Source: Acinetobacter gerneri DSM 14967 = CIP 107464 = MTCC 9824 (GTDB taxonomy: Bacteria; Pseudomonadota; Gammaproteobacteria; Pseudomonadales; Moraxellaceae). Taken from it: DNA of 64,000 nt. Positions 37,662-45,550 of the stretch are shown one piece after another (positions within the stretch are counted from its first letter, which is position 1; the number at the start of each line of letters is the position of its first letter). The translations under genes and the position numbers were made by a program. The notes under the pieces were generated by a model. That model made no database searches. It worked only from the letters and a program-made list of their open reading frames with translations, and was not told where the DNA came from. Location: the NCBI RefSeq assembly GCF_000368565.1, contig NZ_KB849542.1, positions 486,222-550,221 of the forward strand, written 5' to 3'.

Positions 37662-38804
37662 ATGATGCAACAAGATAGTGATTTTGAACTGTTTCGTGAC
37701 AATTTTAAGCGTTTTTTAGCCGAGCACGTTGCTCCCTTTTATGAGTCATGGGAAGAACAAGGGCTTATTCCACGTGATTTATGGAATAAATTGGGTGAGA
37801 ACGGATTTTTATGTGTTGATGTTCCAGAAGAATATGGTGGATATGGCGCACCGATCGAATATTCTTTGATGCTGGTTCAAGAAACCGCCAAAGCAGGTTA
37901 TGCCTCTCTTGCGGTAGCAATCGGTGGACAAAATGAACTGGTTTCTCCATATATCCAAAATATTGGAACTGAAGCGCAAAAAAAATACTGGTTACCGAAA
38001 ATGGTTTCAGGCGAGGTCGTTACAGCGATTGCCATGACTGAAGCCAATGCAGGCTCAGATTTACAGGCGATCCGTACTCAAGCCATTCTTGATCAAGAGC
38101 ATTATATTGTTGATGGTTCAAAAACCTTTATTTCCAATGGACTTAATGCCGACTTAATCGTATTGGTCGCAAAAACTGATCCACAAGCACGAGCCAAAGG
38201 TATTTCGATTTTACTGGTTGATGCACAGCTTGAAGGAGTCAAAAAAGGTCGCTCACTCAAAAAAATAGGTCTACATGCACAAGACACACTGGAATTATTT
38301 TTTGACCAAGTACGTGTACCAAAACATGAATTATTAGGTGAAGAAGGCAAAGGTTTTTCTTATTTAATGCAGGAATTACCACGTGAACGATTAAGTATTT
38401 CTATGACTGCTTTAGGTTCGATCTTTGGAGCAATTGAACTCACCGCACAATATGTCCAAGAGCGCAAAGCTTTTGGTCAGTACCTAAGCCAAATGCAAAA
38501 TACCCGTTTTGTACTCGCCAATGCACAGATCAAAGCCAAAGCAGCACAAGCTTTTGTCCAGCAATGTGCTGAATTGTATAGCAAAGATCAACTTAGCGTA
38601 TCTGAAGTCGCAGCACTTAAATGTTTTATCACAGACACCCAATGTGAAATCGTAGATGCGCTTTTACAACTATTTGGTGGATACGGCTATATGCAGGAAT
38701 ATCCAATTTCACGTTTTTATGTAGATGCACGTGTGCAAAAAATTTATGGCGGAAGCAACGAAATAATGAAAGAAATCGTTGCCCGTGAATTACTTGGAAA
38801 ATAA
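37662..38804 (+). CDS. hcaD: Acyl-CoA dehydrogenase (HcaD)
   Basis: 380-residue acyl-CoA dehydrogenase. In A. baylyi HcaD is thought to oxidise phenylpropionoyl-CoAs to cinnamoyl-CoAs, which lets the pathway take up saturated side-chain substrates. FAD site: AIAMTEANAGSDLQAIRT and FISNGLNADLIVLVAKT. The catalytic base Glu lies in the C-terminal segment YGGSNEIMKEIVARELL, the usual arrangement. It has family length and lies 80 bp after hcaC. Confidence 0.9.
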   Translation: MMQQDSDFELFRDNFKRFLAEHVAPFYESWEEQGLIPRDLWNKLGENGFLCVDVPEEYGGYGAPIEYSLMLVQETAKAGYASLAVAIGGQNELVSPYIQNIGTEAQKKYWLPKMVSGEVVTAIAMTEANAGSDLQAIRTQAILDQEHYIVDGSKTFISNGLNADLIVLVAKTDPQARAKGISILLVDAQLEGVKKGRSLKKIGLHAQDTLELFFDQVRVPKHELLGEEGKGFSYLMQELPRERLSISMTALGSIFGAIELTAQYVQERKAFGQYLSQMQNTRFVLANAQIKAKAAQAFVQQCAELYSKDQLSVSEVAALKCFITDTQCEIVDALLQLFGGYGYMQEYPISRFYVDARVQKIYGGSNEIMKEIVARELLGK

Positions 38805-38853
38805 CAACATTGCTGTATTGAGTCTTAATCAATTTCTCAGCAATAGATGGGGC

Positions 38854-38874
38854 GGCAATACAACCTGTATTGCC
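38854..38874 (+). other. Hairpin between hcaD and hcaE
   Basis: 9-bp perfect stem GGCAATACA (38854-38862) and TGTATTGCC (38866-38874) with a 3-nt loop, no T-run. Confidence 0.6.
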
Positions 38875-38908
38875 ACAAAACAACAAAATCATTTCAGGAA
38901 GAAATGTT

Positions 38909-40174
38909 ATGCGTCAAATATGGTTAATATCGACTGCGGTCTTGTCATCTTCGGTGATTTCTACATCAGTGATTGCCAGTGACTTTATAGATAAAAGTTC
39001 TGTAGAATTGACAGCAAGAAATTTTTATTTTGATCGGGATTATCAAGAACAATCCGCCTATCCTGCCGCTAAAGACTGGACACAAGGCTTTATTTTAAAA
39101 GCAAATTCTGGTTATACCGAAGGCAAAGTTGGACTTGGATTAGATATTTTGGCTATGGCGGGATTTAAGCTCTATGCTAATGATCATGATGCAGGTACAG
39201 GAAATTTACCTCGCGATGCCACGACCAACAAAGCTGCTTCTAGTTATGGAAAAGTTGGTGTAACAGCTAAAGCGAAAATGAGTGAAACAGAGTTAAAAGT
39301 CGGGACATTATTGCCGATGAATCCTGTCTTGGTTGCCTCACCTGCCCGTTTATTGCCACAAACCTATGAAGGGATTTCGCTTCGATCCAAAGACCTCAAA
39401 AACTTTGATTTGCAAGCTGCCTACATAGATAAAGTCAAACATCGTGACTCTACCAATTGGGAAAATATCAAAATCTCTGGCGTGAATGGTCGCTTTAAAG
39501 CCGCAGAAACAGATGGATTGTATTATGCAGGAGGCTTTTATAATTATAGTCCAGCACTCAGATTGGGACTGTTTTATCTCAATGTCAACGATTTGTATGA
39601 TCAAGCAACAGCTGGATTTTCATACAAATGGGATATCGACCCACGCACAAAATTGAGTACCTATTTCCACTATTATCGAAGTCGAGATGAAGGTTCTGCT
39701 AAAGCAGGCGTAGTAGATAATGATTTATATCATGCGCACTTAGAACTGAAACGGGATAACCACAAATTTATCTTTGGTACATTCCAACATCATGGCGATA
39801 CAGCATTTCCATATTTGTCTGGTGGTGAAACAGGTTTGCTGATTGATACATGGCCGGGCGAATTTTTAAATGCCAAGGAAAAAGTCTATAGCTATCGTTA
39901 TGAATATGATTTTAAAGATTATGTTCCTGGATTACGCTTTATGACCCGCTATACTCGCGGCAGTAATATCTACGCACCAAACTTAGGTGGAACCAATCTC
40001 AAAGAAGATGAACTCGATTTTGATCTTGGTTATACCGTACAAACAGGCTGGTTAAAAAATTTAGGGCTCAGAGCTCGCTATGCAATTTATGATAACAACA
40101 TGTTATCTACTGCAAATATTAAACCCGTCAATGAAACACGTATAAATATCGATTATACATGGAAATTTAAATAA
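38909..40174 (+). CDS. hcaE: OprD-family outer-membrane porin (HcaE)
   Basis: Substrate-specific porin of about 421 residues that would admit hydroxycinnamates through the outer membrane. An N-terminal signal peptide is seen (MRQIWLISTAVLSSSVISTS, cleavage near VIA-SDF). The body has alternating beta-strand pattern and ends in WKFK, with aromatic residues as in OprD. The frame extends upstream to TTG at 38870, but ATG at 38909 has AGGAAG at 7 nt and directly starts the signal peptide. Confidence 0.85.
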   Translation: MRQIWLISTAVLSSSVISTSVIASDFIDKSSVELTARNFYFDRDYQEQSAYPAAKDWTQGFILKANSGYTEGKVGLGLDILAMAGFKLYANDHDAGTGNLPRDATTNKAASSYGKVGVTAKAKMSETELKVGTLLPMNPVLVASPARLLPQTYEGISLRSKDLKNFDLQAAYIDKVKHRDSTNWENIKISGVNGRFKAAETDGLYYAGGFYNYSPALRLGLFYLNVNDLYDQATAGFSYKWDIDPRTKLSTYFHYYRSRDEGSAKAGVVDNDLYHAHLELKRDNHKFIFGTFQHHGDTAFPYLSGGETGLLIDTWPGEFLNAKEKVYSYRYEYDFKDYVPGLRFMTRYTRGSNIYAPNLGGTNLKEDELDFDLGYTVQTGWLKNLGLRARYAIYDNNMLSTANIKPVNETRINIDYTWKFK

Positions 40175-40182
40175 TTTTTTAT

Positions 40183-40211
40183 GCCTTATTCATACGAATA
40201 AGGCTATTTTT
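40183..40211 (+). terminator. Terminator between hcaE and hcaF
   Basis: 9-bp stem GCCTTATTC (40183-40191) and GAATAAGGC (40196-40204), loop ATAC, then TATTTTTTT. The strongest terminator inside the hca genes. hcaF starts only 14 bp after it, so hcaF may be expressed by read-through. Confidence 0.8.
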
Positions 40212-40224
40212 TTGAGACATAAAT

Positions 40225-40617
40225 ATGGATATATTACAGCAAATAGAGCTGCCTCCAATTCATAAAACACTCGCTGGTCATGACTTAAAATGGGATGCCC
40301 AAACCCAGACATTTAACGTGAAATATATCGGGATCGAGGCATTTACAAATCCTAGAGGACATATCGAAGGTGGTATGTTGTGTGCCATGTTAGATGATGC
40401 CATGGGGCTTTTTGCGGTGCTTTCAAATGATGGACATCCAGCGACGACGATCAATTTGACGATGGATTTTTTAAGACCATGTGCGGTCGGTGAAATCTCC
40501 GTCACATGCCAATATTTAAGACAAGGCAATAAAATTTTAAATATAGATGCTGTGGCATTGCAAAATAACAAGATCGTAGCGAGATCAACAGCTAACTTTT
40601 TGGTTCTCAATAAATAA
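40225..40617 (+). CDS. hcaF: PaaI-type hotdog thioesterase (HcaF)
   Basis: 130-residue hotdog-fold thioesterase. The motif HIEGGMLCAMLDDAMGLFAV with the catalytic Asp/Glu region and TINLTMDFLRPCAVGEI are typical of PaaI-like enzymes. It could release CoA from stalled aromatic acyl-CoAs to prevent CoA depletion. The symbol is by position in comparison with the A. baylyi hcaABCDEFG order. Terminator 14 bp upstream. Confidence 0.78.
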   Translation: MDILQQIELPPIHKTLAGHDLKWDAQTQTFNVKYIGIEAFTNPRGHIEGGMLCAMLDDAMGLFAVLSNDGHPATTINLTMDFLRPCAVGEISVTCQYLRQGNKILNIDAVALQNNKIVARSTANFLVLNK

Positions 40618-40695
40618 GCACCCTCAGAGTGGTATTTATTTAAGTGCAATAGAGTTCTGCATATTAAATCATTATAAATCAGCCTCTTAATCAAT

Positions 40696-40722
40696 ATTGA
40701 GAATGATAATTACATTCTCAAT
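40696..40722 (+). other. Hairpin between hcaF and hcaG
   Basis: 10-bp perfect stem ATTGAGAATG (40696-40705) and CATTCTCAAT (40713-40722), 7-nt loop. No T-run; it may also be an operator. Confidence 0.55.
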
Positions 40723-40783
40723 CGATCAATTCATCTTAAAAATTTGTTCAATCAGCCATAAATGAAATAAAAGGATTATTTTC

Positions 40784-42547
40784 ATGAATGATATATTGCC
40801 AAACAAAAGATTCACTTCAAAAATCTTGATACTGAGTTGTATTTTATCCTTAGCAGCCTGCAATGATGGCTCCTCGAATGATTCATCAAATGATTCATCA
40901 CAATCAACCAGCACTATTCCTCAGCAAACCCCTGCTACTGCGGCTGAGATGCAATCGAGTTGTGAAGATATTTTAAATTTTAAATATGATAAAACCGTGA
41001 TTTCATCGGCAGAGCTACAAAAAGCTGGAACCATCAAAGTAGGTAATAATCCGATTCCCGCGCATTGTCTCGTCACGGGGTATATGGAGCAACGCGTTAG
41101 CCCTGTAGATGGACAAAGCTACCAGATCGGTTTTGAAATGCGTTTGCCTATCCAATGGAATGGTCGTTTTCTCTATCAAGGCAATGGCGGAACAGATGGC
41201 AATATCGTGAGTGCTGTCGGAAATATTGGCAGTGGTGGTCCGATTTCCAATGCACTTTATACAGGATTTGCAGTGATCTCCTCTGATGCAGGACATAACG
41301 CTTCGCAAAATCCATTATTTGGCATCGACCCTGAAGCACGGATCAACTATGGCTACGGTGCAACTGAGAAATTGACGCCAATGGCAAAAAACTTGATCAA
41401 GTTTTCCTATGGTAAATATCCTGATCGCTCTTATGCAGGAGGTTCATCCAATGGTGGGCGACATGCAATGGTTGCAGCGACTCGTTTTGCCGATCAATTT
41501 GATGGCATTATCGCCAATGCTCCGGGCTTTCATTTGCCACGTGCGGCAGCTGCTCAGCTTTATACCGCACAACAACTACGTCGTGTTGCGACTGATGAAA
41601 ATGATTTAAGTACGGCATTTACCCTCGCTGAGCGAAAAGTTTTTGCAAATGCAATTTTAAAACAATGTGATGCTTTGGATGGAATAAGCGATGGAATGGT
41701 TCAAGATATCGAAGCTTGCCGTACAGCATTTGATATCCACCGAGATGTCCCTCTATGTCCTGACAATAAACGTGATGGAACTTGTCTAAGCGCAGAACAA
41801 ATTGATGTGATTGATAAAATATATAAAGGACCAACCAATTCTCAAGGTGAACAACTTTACGCAACCCAACCTTATGATCCGGGTCTAATCGGAAGTAACT
41901 GGGCCAGTTGGAAGTTTTCATCCTCTGTCGGCAATCAACGCGACCCTGTTGCTGTCGGTATCATTTTCCAAGTACCGCCTGATAAAACGGTTATGGATGA
42001 TTCACGCACATTTGCATTTAATTATAATTTTGACACCGATTATTTAAAGTTATCTCAAACGAATGATGTCTATACTGAAAGTGCCATGTCCTTTATGTTG
42101 CCACCTGACGAACTCAATCTCGATGCGCTTCTTTATAAAGGGGGTAAAATGATCGTCGTACAAGGGGTCTCTGACGGTGTTTTTTCTGTAGATGACACAC
42201 AAAAATGGTATGACAATCTAACAGCCACCTATGCAACAAAATCAATCAATACAGCAAATTTTGTCCGATTTTTTAGAGTACCCGGTATGAATCACACTTC
42301 TGCGGGTATTGCCACAGACCAATTTGATGCGCTCACAGCATTGGTTCGCTGGGTTGAATATGGCGAAAAGCCAGATCAAATCATTGCAACCGCACGTGGC
42401 ACAGGCAATGCGAGTGGTGTGATTAACGCCGAACTACCAAGTGATTGGTCACCTAATCGTACACGACCACTATGCCCCTACCCATTGATCGCACGCTACA
42501 ATGGCCAAGGCGATAGCGAAAAATCTGAAAATTTTAGCTGTAAATAA
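40784..42547 (+). CDS. hcaG: Tannase/feruloyl esterase family lipoprotein (HcaG)
   Basis: 587-residue hydroxycinnamate ester hydrolase. In A. baylyi HcaG cleaves chlorogenate to caffeate and quinate. The N-terminus is a lipoprotein signal (ILILSCILSLAAC, Cys about residue 27) followed by a Ser/Asn-rich linker, so the enzyme is anchored in the envelope. The nucleophile Ser lies in AGGSSNGGRHAM. The Asp is near GVSDGVFSVDDT and the His is in PGMNHTSAG. Paired Cys typical of tannases (CDALDGISDG, SCEDIL, CPYP) are present. No terminator was clear within 40 bp. Confidence 0.88.
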   Translation: MNDILPNKRFTSKILILSCILSLAACNDGSSNDSSNDSSQSTSTIPQQTPATAAEMQSSCEDILNFKYDKTVISSAELQKAGTIKVGNNPIPAHCLVTGYMEQRVSPVDGQSYQIGFEMRLPIQWNGRFLYQGNGGTDGNIVSAVGNIGSGGPISNALYTGFAVISSDAGHNASQNPLFGIDPEARINYGYGATEKLTPMAKNLIKFSYGKYPDRSYAGGSSNGGRHAMVAATRFADQFDGIIANAPGFHLPRAAAAQLYTAQQLRRVATDENDLSTAFTLAERKVFANAILKQCDALDGISDGMVQDIEACRTAFDIHRDVPLCPDNKRDGTCLSAEQIDVIDKIYKGPTNSQGEQLYATQPYDPGLIGSNWASWKFSSSVGNQRDPVAVGIIFQVPPDKTVMDDSRTFAFNYNFDTDYLKLSQTNDVYTESAMSFMLPPDELNLDALLYKGGKMIVVQGVSDGVFSVDDTQKWYDNLTATYATKSINTANFVRFFRVPGMNHTSAGIATDQFDALTALVRWVEYGEKPDQIIATARGTGNASGVINAELPSDWSPNRTRPLCPYPLIARYNGQGDSEKSENFSCK

Positions 42548-42583
42548 CTTTTTTAAATGCAGATAGCGTATATAAAATATTCT

Positions 42584-42901
42584 CTATCTGCTTCCAGCAT
42601 CGTCTTTCGTCACTGAAAAATAATTTATTTTATAATTATCTTTAGCTGAAATTTTATATAAATCATCAGCATCAACCTTGTTTTTATTTTCGATTTGATT
42701 CATCCACTCTGGCATTTTCCGATATTTTAAACAAACCCTTCTTCCCAAAAAATGTAAAATATCAAAGGGTAAAGAAAGTATTTCAAAAAAGGGATTTCGA
42801 TCATGTAACAATCTTATTCTTTTCCAGCTATCACTCGCTTTAGGCTCGATATTGATCACATCATTACAATAGACTAAATGTGATTTCCTAACATAATACA
42901 C
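42584..42901 (-). CDS. Hypothetical protein, possibly N-terminally truncated
   Basis: 105 residues, no recognised family. The segment FFEILSLPFDILHFLGRR recalls the short amphipathic segments of small periplasmic lipoproteins, but no signal peptide is visible, so the start may be lost. The upstream 200 bp hold a REP-like hairpin and an octanucleotide repeat. AT-rich compared with neighbouring hca genes, as expected of accessory DNA. Expression uncertain. Confidence 0.4.
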   Translation of the reverse strand: MYYVRKSHLVYCNDVINIEPKASDSWKRIRLLHDRNPFFEILSLPFDILHFLGRRVCLKYRKMPEWMNQIENKNKVDADDLYKISAKDNYKINYFSVTKDDAGSR

Positions 42902-42941
42902 TGAATTTTATATAATTTTTTTAAAATTAGTATCGAAAGTT

Positions 42942-42963
42942 CCTTCTCCATTTAGGGAGAAGG
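42942..42963. repeat. REP-like hairpin
   Basis: Stem CCTTCTCC (42942-42949) and GGAGAAGG (42956-42963) with a 6-nt loop, embedded in a longer stretch (GGAGAAGGCTAGGATGAGGG) that resembles repeated intergenic sequences seen in several gamma-proteobacterial genomes. A partial match, GGAGAAGGAACTT, occurs near 22180. Confidence 0.45.
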
Positions 42964-43005
42964 CTAGGATGAGGGTGAATTTCAATCTAAATTTTATTTA
43001 TGCAT

Positions 43006-43067
43006 GATATCTTGATATCTTGATATCTTGATATCTTGATATCTTGATATCTTGATATCTTGATATC
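43006..43067. repeat. Octanucleotide tandem repeat GATATCTT x 7.75
   Basis: Perfect tandem array of the 8-bp unit GATATCTT, 62 bp in all, no mismatches. Intergenic, between the interrupted lipoprotein gene (stop at 43110) and the hypothetical gene starting at 42901. The perfection predicts copy-number variation between strains. Confidence 0.92.
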
Positions 43068-43109
43068 CCATATACAAGAAAAACAGTTACAATCAAACAA
43101 ATATAATGA

Positions 43110-43298
43110 TTATTTACATTTTTCAAATGCTTCTTCTTTGGAAATATTGAATATAAATGAATCTTTTGAAATACATGAATAGTTCACTAGATTATATTCT
43201 TTTGTATATGAACCATATTCAACCTCCACACCGATACTCGTTCTAATCGCTCCATTTTTTATTTTCTCTCTTAGCTTATTTATATCAGTGGGCGGATT
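43110..43298 (-). pseudogene. C-terminal part of lipoprotein gene split by IS30 element
   Basis: This fragment encodes PTDINKLREKIKNGAIRT and onwards to EEAFEKCK, then stop. Read alone it would need a TTG start inside the IS end. Joined in frame to the fragment at 44350-44612 (after removing the IS and one copy of GGATT) it gives one protein of about 148 residues. It is preceded by no ribosome site. Confidence 0.75.
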
Positions 43299-44260
43299 CA
43301 AGCAGCAAGTGCAACAGTATAAAAACCAGCCATAACTTCACTTGGCGTATACCAGCCTAGTGTTTTTCTAGGACGATGGTTGAGTGAAAATTCTATCTGC
43401 TCTATTTCATCGTTTGACACGTCATCAAACGATGATGATTTTGGCAGATATTGCCGGATTAAACCATTCGTATTTTCATTTCTAGCTCGCTGAATAGACT
43501 TGTAAGGATCAGCAAAATAAGTATCTATGCCGACATCAGTAATTCTTTTGTGTTCGGCAAATTCCTTTCCATTATCAAATGTTACACTATAAGCATGGCT
43601 CATTCGTAAACGATCTAATGCACAAGTAATCGTTTTAGAGGATGCTCTCGTTGACCCTAAATGAACAATATGTACGTACAGGCTCTTTCGATCAACGAGG
43701 GTTAATAAAGCTCCTTTATGATGTTTACCAATCACCGTATCACCTTCGAAATCTCCTAAACGTTGTCGCTGATCAATGACCTGGTCTCGGCAATGAATAC
43801 TTGTTTTATCAATGATTTGCCCTCTACGATCCGTGTTTTTGTAACCTCGTTTTCGATATTTCTTCTGATGCCTTAAGTGTAGATGGAGGTTACCTCCTTG
43901 TGATTTATCTTGATAAATGTGCTGGTAAATCCACTCATGTGAAGGTACATCCAGCCAACCGCGTTGTGTTAAAGCACCTGAAATTTGTTCTGGTGACCAG
44001 TCTAAGCCAATTAAGTAATCAATATAAGCGAAGGCAAATGCTGTCATGGATGATGAAGGATGGTACCGTCTTTGACTTGCAAATTTCGCTGCCTGTTGAG
44101 CTCTATATCCACGTTGCCCAGTATTTCTTTTTAACTCACGGTAGATGGTTGATCGTGAACGCCCTAACTCCCGAGCAAGGCTAGCGATTGAACTTTTACT
44201 TTTCAAAGTAGCATAAATTTCGTATCTTTCATCTTGAGAAAGTTGGGTGTATTTCTTCAT
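43298..44260 (-). CDS. IS30-family transposase
   Basis: 320-residue IS30 transposase that looks intact. An N-terminal helix-turn-helix (SIASLARELGRSRSTIYREL) precedes the DDE domain: first Asp in LGDFEGDTVIG, second in VTFDNGKEF, and the Glu in RNENTNGLIRQYLP, with spacing typical of the family. The stop codon TGA takes its last base from the target site at 43298, so the open frame ends exactly at the element edge. Confidence 0.9.
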   Translation of the reverse strand: MKKYTQLSQDERYEIYATLKSKSSIASLARELGRSRSTIYRELKRNTGQRGYRAQQAAKFASQRRYHPSSSMTAFAFAYIDYLIGLDWSPEQISGALTQRGWLDVPSHEWIYQHIYQDKSQGGNLHLHLRHQKKYRKRGYKNTDRRGQIIDKTSIHCRDQVIDQRQRLGDFEGDTVIGKHHKGALLTLVDRKSLYVHIVHLGSTRASSKTITCALDRLRMSHAYSVTFDNGKEFAEHKRITDVGIDTYFADPYKSIQRARNENTNGLIRQYLPKSSSFDDVSNDEIEQIEFSLNHRPRKTLGWYTPSEVMAGFYTVALAA

Positions 44261-44349
44261 TGTGTGCTTTCCAATTGCGAGTTGAAAAAGTCTAATGATT
44301 CTATGAATACACCTAACTTTTTCAACTAACTACAAGTGTGTTGCACTTG
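43299..44349 (-). mobile_element. IS30-family insertion sequence, 1051 bp
   Basis: The element lies between two copies of GGATT (43294-43298 and 44350-44354), the proposed target duplication. Inverted ends share CAAGTGCAACA (43306-43316 and complement at 44339-44349); the left end carries 7 extra bases, so the precise left boundary may shift. Deleting it restores an open frame across the junction, which supports these limits. Confidence 0.78.
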
Positions 44350-44612
44350 GGATTTGAATCTGCGGTGCAAATTAAAAATCCATCTCGATCTTTATCAAAA
44401 TTTAAATCGGAGCTAATCACTGTGTCTGCAAGATTTTTGATTTCAGGATAGATCCAATTCATTCTTTTTGCTTTTACAATTTGCTCATTTTTAATCGCAC
44501 ACAAATCATTTCCTTGAATGACATAATCAAATTTATCTTGATCCGTTTTTTTACAACCAGTGATCAATACCGATACACCTATGATTAAAAAAATTTTAGC
44601 TATTATTGTCAT
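44350..44612 (-). pseudogene. N-terminal part of small lipoprotein gene interrupted by IS30
   Basis: Encodes 87 original residues, beginning with a lipoprotein signal (MTIIAKIFLIIGVSVLITGC, lipobox ITGC), then a segment ending in KDRDGFLICTADSN. The current frame runs into the IS and ends after 9 foreign residues at 44322. No family recognised. It lies beside another small exported protein and the PAAR gene, so a role as an immunity lipoprotein is conceivable but not shown. Confidence 0.72.
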
Positions 44613-44637
44613 TGCTATGACTCTACATTATTGATAT

Positions 44638-45069
44638 TTATTTTGATGAAGCTAAGGGTTGTAGGTCTATCCTCCCAACATTCATTTCAGCATTGCTTGA
44701 ATAAGCATAACTCTCTGGGACAAGCCCTGTATATGTAAAAGTTTTATGTTTAAAATTTTCAAAATCTATATAAATTTCAGCTGGATATCCAACACTTTCT
44801 TTTGATGGTCTAAATAAATAATAGGTATATGTTATACCATGAATATTAAACTCTCCTCTATTGTTGGTTGTGATCAAATCCTTTTTAGATTTTCCTGGTG
44901 AAAAACTTATATATCCAGAAACATTTCTGAGAGGCTGCTTAGTTTCTGCATCATATAGCACTCCTTTTGCATCGGGAGTGAGATACATCGTCTTTTCACT
45001 ACACAACATTAAAGACAGCGCTTGCCCGATCGCCAAAATGCCAATCTTTGCATTTTTCAAAGTCAGCAT
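44638..45069 (-). CDS. Small exported protein with carboxypeptidase-regulatory-like fold
   Basis: About 143 residues. The N-terminus is hydrophobic (IGILAIGQALSLMLC), a signal peptide or poor lipobox. Residues about 35-140 resemble a single beta-sandwich domain (GVLYDAETKQPLRNVSGYIS, TTNNRGEFNIHG) as in carboxypeptidase-regulatory-like/transthyretin modules. ATG at 45087 is possible; 45069 fits the signal better. Its stop is 25 bp before the next gene on the same strand (the split lipoprotein), which suggests an operon. Location next to the PAAR gene suggests a T6SS link, not proven. Confidence 0.6.
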   Translation of the reverse strand: MLTLKNAKIGILAIGQALSLMLCSEKTMYLTPDAKGVLYDAETKQPLRNVSGYISFSPGKSKKDLITTNNRGEFNIHGITYTYYLFRPSKESVGYPAEIYIDFENFKHKTFTYTGLVPESYAYSSNAEMNVGRIDLQPLASSK

Positions 45070-45169
45070 AATTTCACCAAAAAACACATGTGTTCACAAA
45101 TACTCATTTAACATCTCATCGTGATTTTGATAAAGTTCTACTTAACTTAAATAAAACAAAAGCTAAATA

Positions 45170-45436
45170 ATGACTAAACCTTTAATCACCCTTGGTAGCG
45201 TGACAACACATGGCGGTGTTGTCACCGAAGTTGATTCACATTTAACCCTAAATGGTATTCCTGTACATCTTGAGGGTATGTCGCATGCTTGCCCAAAATG
45301 TAAAACTGTTGTGACCGCTATTGCCAGTGGAAAAACCCCAAAACTCAATGGCAGAACCGTGATTTTACAAGGAGATAAAGCTTCTTGTGGCGCAACTTTT
45401 ATGGCAAGTCAAGGCACAGTGACTTCTACGGGATAA
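45170..45436 (+). CDS. PAAR domain protein, T6SS spike tip
   Basis: 88-residue PAAR protein that would cap the VgrG spike. It consists of a single PAAR domain (PLITLGSVTTHGGVVTEVDS, HACPKCKTVVTAIASGKTPK, GDKASCGATF) with conserved His and Cys for metal binding, and no extension toxin. It is convergent with clpV. Any effector would have to bind separately. No vgrG is in the window. Confidence 0.9.
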   Translation: MTKPLITLGSVTTHGGVVTEVDSHLTLNGIPVHLEGMSHACPKCKTVVTAIASGKTPKLNGRTVILQGDKASCGATFMASQGTVTSTG

Positions 45437-45492
45437 TCCTGTGACATTTATTCCTTGCAACATTTGATCTTTACAGCATTTATTGCTGATAA

Positions 45493-45531
45493 AAAATGCA
45501 TCATCTTTTCGGCTCAAAGATGATGCATTTT
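45493..45531. terminator. Bidirectional terminator between PAAR gene and clpV
   Basis: Perfect 16-bp stem AAAATGCATCATCTTT (45493-45508) and AAAGATGATGCATTTT (45516-45531), 7-nt loop, with A/T runs at both ends. It serves both convergent genes. Confidence 0.88.
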
Positions 45532-45550
45532 AGGTTTTAAAGACTACAAT

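Noticed and set aside
43006..43067. Short tandem array considered as a CRISPR
   Set aside because: 8-bp units directly adjoining, no spacers, no cas genes.
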